From the NCBI RefSeq assembly GCF_964204645.1, contig NC_134028.1:19442153-19506152 (forward strand): a DNA stretch of 64,000 bases, written 5' to 3'. The notes beneath the pieces were generated by a model. The model was not told where the DNA came from. It was given only the letters and a program-made list of their open reading frames with translations, and made no database searches. Position numbers and translations under genes: made by a program. Shown here piece by piece: positions 60,684 through 64,000 of the stretch. How positions within the stretch are numbered: the first letter of the stretch is position 1; each line of letters begins with the position of its first letter. The stretch is from Tubulanus polymorphus (Eukaryota; Nemertea; Palaeonemertea; Tubulaniformes; Tubulanidae).

Positions 60684-62976
60684 ATGGACACCGTTCGGAC
60701 TTGTATCCTTTTACGTAATAAAGACCAAGTTGCTCAACGGTCGATTTTGCTGTTGATCTTGTTGATGATCTTAACAGATTCCTCTAGTTGATGATACTGT
60801 TCGGAAGCTTTTTGCAGATGGGTACACAAATGCAGAAATGAGGATTGCCATGTTATCTAACTTCGGAATAACTATTAGGTACGTATATATAAATTCCATG
60901 GCCTACATCAAGATGGTCTAAGAATAGATTTTAATTGTCTGCAGCTACGTATGGGCACTGCCATTTTTATTCAATATTACTCCTTATAATGATGTGATAT
61001 AGTAGTTTAGTTCACAAACCGTCTTGTTTATTTTAAACTTTCAGTGGACGCCACCTCAAACGACAATTGAATAGGTTAGGTTTGAAAAGAAACAACAATT
61101 ACGTTCTCAATGACGTAACCGCTGCAGTCGAGGAAAGTAATCCGAATTTTTGAAGTGATGCTTATATCTGATAGAAATTGAAAATGTCTTTTGGGTTTAA
61201 GATTATGTTCTCTGCATTATTACAGGTTGAGCTTGCTGGCAGCGGATGTTGCATGGGATATCGTGCTATGTCACAACGTCTCCGTCAACGCTACGGAATA
61301 AGAGCCCCTAGGTAAGATGTATGGTCGGGTGGCTACCTGCACGGTTAATTCCTGACATGATAAATGAGGGCGCTAAAGTACCAAAACGCCATAACTAAAA
61401 AAACTTAATTTCTCGAAAAATATTTTTTGGCCAAATTGAAGAATTGTCAGTTTTGTTACTCCTGACAAAAAGAACTTTCGAATCGGCCAGCATATGTATA
61501 AATGTGTATTTGATTGATGTAAGACCTTTAAGATGAGATCTGGATCACTTCACTCATGTGTTATATGATTGTTTACTTCTAGGTCTCTAGTTTCCAATAT
61601 CCTTCAGAATTTAGACTTCGAAGGAGTACAGAATAGGACCCATGGAGTTTTAAGACGACGACGTTACTTTAACAAGGGTCCCAATTATCTTGTCCATCTC
61701 GATGGTTATGACAAGCTCAAGCCTTTTGGTTTCCCGATTCATGGGTGTATAGATGGGTAAACATAATATATAATTGATATATCCTAAAAGATATTATTTC
61801 CACCTATCAACAGCAGTTGCTATAAGTTCAGAATTTGGTTTGTCGAACATGTTCATAAACACAGTCTATATTTAAAAGATTTTCCCGACGAATCCTTTGG
61901 TTAAGAGTTGGAAATACTAATAATGACCCAGAGGTGGTTGCGTGGTACTTTTTAGATTTCGTTCAGGACATTGAAGGTAGATAGAATTGTCATATATAAA
62001 TACACAATGTGCCGAAATTATGCCTGGGAAAAATTATCTGTTATCAATCGTCGATTAAGATAATACTCTGACCGTCATCTTTATATCATCATTCAGCAGT
62101 TCCTCGCTGCATCCGTATGGACGCTGGAACCGAAAATGGCAGAATTGCAGCGATTCAGAAGGCCTTTAGAGCAGAATATGATGACGAAACGTGCGTTCTT
62201 GTGGGTAGATCTACGAGTAATCAGGTTCGTGGTGTCATTAATATGGGTAGATTTGGACAATCCCCATTTCTGCGCTAGAACCAACTTAAGATACTTCAAA
62301 ACTCACCAATTATTTTATTTTTCTTTGTTTTTAGCGCATTGAACGATGGTGGCGAAGTCTTCGAAACGAAGTTGTTCAGTTTTGGATGAACGTTTTTAAA
62401 GATATGGAGGAAAATGGAAGTCTATCTACCGCGGACGTTGTGCACATGTAGGTTAAATACCCGCCTTTAAAGCGCGTGGCGATTTTTTGTGATCCACGTA
62501 GTAATTTCCCTTTCTCCAATATTTTTCAGTCAAACCTTAAGATACTGTTTTTTTGATTTGATAAATGCCGATCTTCAGGATTTCGTGCAGGAGTGGAATA
62601 CACATGCCATCAGGCCTCAACGAAATGTGGATGTTCCACCCGGAAAACCTGATCTATTATACTTCTCGCCGGAATATTACGGTACGAAATACGCTGTATA
62701 AAAATGAGCATAGGTTTCTAAGTTTACGATGTTTTTATCACTTCTTGATAATACGAAATAATATTTTCAGGCACGATAGACTACAAATTTCCAGTGGACG
62801 CTGGACTACTTCCGCAAATTCGAGAGGAATTTTGTAGTAAGCCGAATGAATCGAGAGGCTGTGATCCGGACTTTTCAGCGATGTGTGATCTTATAACGAG
62901 GCAGGGACAACAATCAAGACCGACATCAACCCCAGAAGCCGCTGCTTTGTATGACTGGCTATTAACTCAATTCTGA
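60684..62976 (+). CDS. integrase-core protein with D/D/E triad, multi-exon, probably domesticated
   Basis: Ten exons: 60684-60714, 60788-60878, 61045-61126, 61226-61311, 61583-61756, 61879-61976, 62100-62224, 62335-62447, 62530-62681 and 62771-62976, giving 385 residues. The start ATG (ATAATGG) joins exon 2 in phase. The N-terminal half has helix-turn-helix-like segments (VRKLFADGYTNAEMR, LKRQLNRLGLKR) and GSGCCMGYRAM. The core has D (YLVHLDGYDKLKPFG), FPIHGCIDG, SRRILWLRVGNTNNDPEVVA, D (RMDAGTEN) and E (NQRIERWW), as in the integrase-core family widespread in fish and invertebrate genomes (I recall it as Pfam rva_4). No terminal repeats or LTRs flank it. The weak point is the exon 3 donor (GCA then GTCGAG); the better-looking donor at 61136 would break the frame. 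DNA binding or strand transfer is inferred from the family only. Confidence 0.85.
61322..61500 (+). repeat. degenerate copy of the ATGGTGGCTGAT MITE family in an intron
   Basis: GGTGGCTACCTGCAC, TTCCTGACATGATAAATGAG, GGGCGCTAAAGTACCAAAACGCC and AAAAGAACTTTCG follow the same order as the start of the 59961 element. It lies between exons 4 and 5 of the integrase-core gene. Confidence 0.65.
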
Positions 62977-64000
62977 GAGCATACATGTTAGAATCATTTT
63001 TATACGTATCTGTCCTGCACGGTTTATGTGTTGTCTGTTCATGATGTATTTCGAAGATTCAAATATATCTATGATACACGTTACGCGTTGAAAAGAATAT
63101 GATTGTAATTTTTCATGGATTCATGCGACTGTTTGGGCTTAGTTATACATCATACTAACACTACCCATGTTTTAATTCGCTATCCAACCCCATCTTAAGT
63201 AGGTGTCTCAGAAATAGAATACGCGTGCCATCAATTTACATGGAGAATTATCTGCGAAAGCGTACTCCAGTATCCGCTATTCTCAAAACGCTTCAGAATA
63301 AATTTGCGTATGGTTCAAAAAGATGTATTTTTGATTGAATTTATTTTGAGAAAGTTCTATGAAGCGGTTGTTTAAAAAGTGGTCTTATGGACAAGTCACA
63401 TATCTTTCATCCTCGCATGCCAGGGGTCTGGTATCGCACCCCGAACTCGTTTCCACCACCCCCTGGCCTCACGACGCGTGATTTCATTACTGGTTGAAAT
63501 ACCTCCTTGTACGTTGATTGGTCCATTTAACGGGAAAATCAACAGAAGCCTATAATATCGTTTGCTTAAAGCGCTGTGATTGGTACGACCGGATTCTGGT
63601 CGGCTAGTAACGACTCCAACGACTCGCGAGGTCAAGGGGTTCGGGGAACACGGCTTTAGCTTAGTGAATTCGATTCCCACGACAGGTGAAGATGCATACA
63701 TTGGAACCTCGTTACAACGAACCTCTGGGGACCAGAAAATATTGTTCATTTTAACAGATATTTCGTCATATCCAGTGTGAAATTAATCAAATTGTCTAAT
63801 GTGGGACACAATCTTGTATTTGTTATGTCCGATGAATCGTTGTATCCCAGTTAGTTATAACGAGTTCCACTGTATCTCTATATGAATGTGCAATTTTGAC
63901 AGTATATAATTTAATCGTGTTCGAATACGTGCCAATGACACTTTCGTACTACGATATCATTTGCAGCTCGAGTGAAAGTGAGACACCATGAAAGAACGAA
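62977..64000. other. 3' flank of the integrase-core gene
   Basis: No gene recognised. The ORF at 63396-63749 (minus) has no domain. A short stretch near 63650-63690 (AGCTTAGTGAATTCGATTCCC) loosely recalls Pol III boxes but is not enough for a call. Confidence 0.4.

Noticed and set aside
59896-60791. Two overlapping ORFs of about 250-260 codons as real genes
   Set aside because: Both strands are open only because the 144-bp repeat is a multiple of three without stops; no start context or domain supports them.
63640-63700. tRNA-like Pol III boxes
   Set aside because: The A-like and B-like motifs are only a few bases apart, which no tRNA fold allows.

Overview
The window looks like nuclear DNA from a marine invertebrate, probably a lophotrochozoan such as a mollusc, brachiopod or annelid. 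The genes have many short exons with GT-AG introns, codon use and intergenic DNA are AT-rich, and the space is packed with BEL/Pao, Ty3/gypsy, L1-like and CR1/L2-like retroelements, MITEs, minisatellites and microsatellites. The species assignment is inference. No operons, CRISPR arrays, rRNA genes or convincing tRNA genes were seen.

Layout. 1-5.6 kb: unassigned DNA, then a 59-bp minisatellite present as two head-to-head arms (about 5 and about 44 copies). 5.6-12.1 kb: a nearly full-length, decayed BEL/Pao element on the minus strand, interrupted by a 0.75-kb MITE with long inverted repeats. 12.1-14.7 kb: a possible solo LTR and a minus-strand three-exon transposon-associated gene of the EEADTR/HALTG type with one nonsense codon. 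14.7-23.4 kb: a Ty3/gypsy wreck whose integrase block is inverted and whose RNase H domain is split by a 6.2-kb insertion. That insertion has inverted termini and inverted subterminal tandem arrays. 23.4-27.4 kb: repeats, including a minus-strand LINE remnant.

27.5-33.3 kb: a 19-exon plus-strand gene for a protein with two BTB/POZ domains, an in-frame His10 run and a C-terminal HBS1-N/UBA-like domain. 34.0-40.2 kb: a six-exon gene for a small single-pass membrane protein with a long proline-rich cytoplasmic tail. 41.1-42.1 kb: a three-exon secreted CUB-like protein. 42.3-46.4 kb: plus-strand LINE remnants (L1-like RT, then CR1/L2-like ORF1 with an SGNH esterase). 48.6-54.5 kb: a secreted Ig-like gene of five exons, preceded by a broken copy of its last exon. 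Its first intron carries four tandem units with hammerhead-like cores. 56.2-56.7 kb: a long AT-rich palindrome. 60.0-60.6 kb: a 144-bp array made of TTTTGGCG/CGCCAAAA palindromes that match the E2F consensus. It lies about 80 bp upstream of a ten-exon gene (60.7-63.0 kb) for an integrase-core protein with a visible D/D/E triad, probably domesticated.

The host genes do not form an obvious pathway. The most interesting points are the E2F-like palindromic array abutting the integrase-core gene, the hammerhead-like tandem repeat, the 6.2-kb nested element with unusual subterminal arrays, and the double-BTB/HBS1-N protein. All exon joins were made by eye from splice sites, reading phase and protein continuity.
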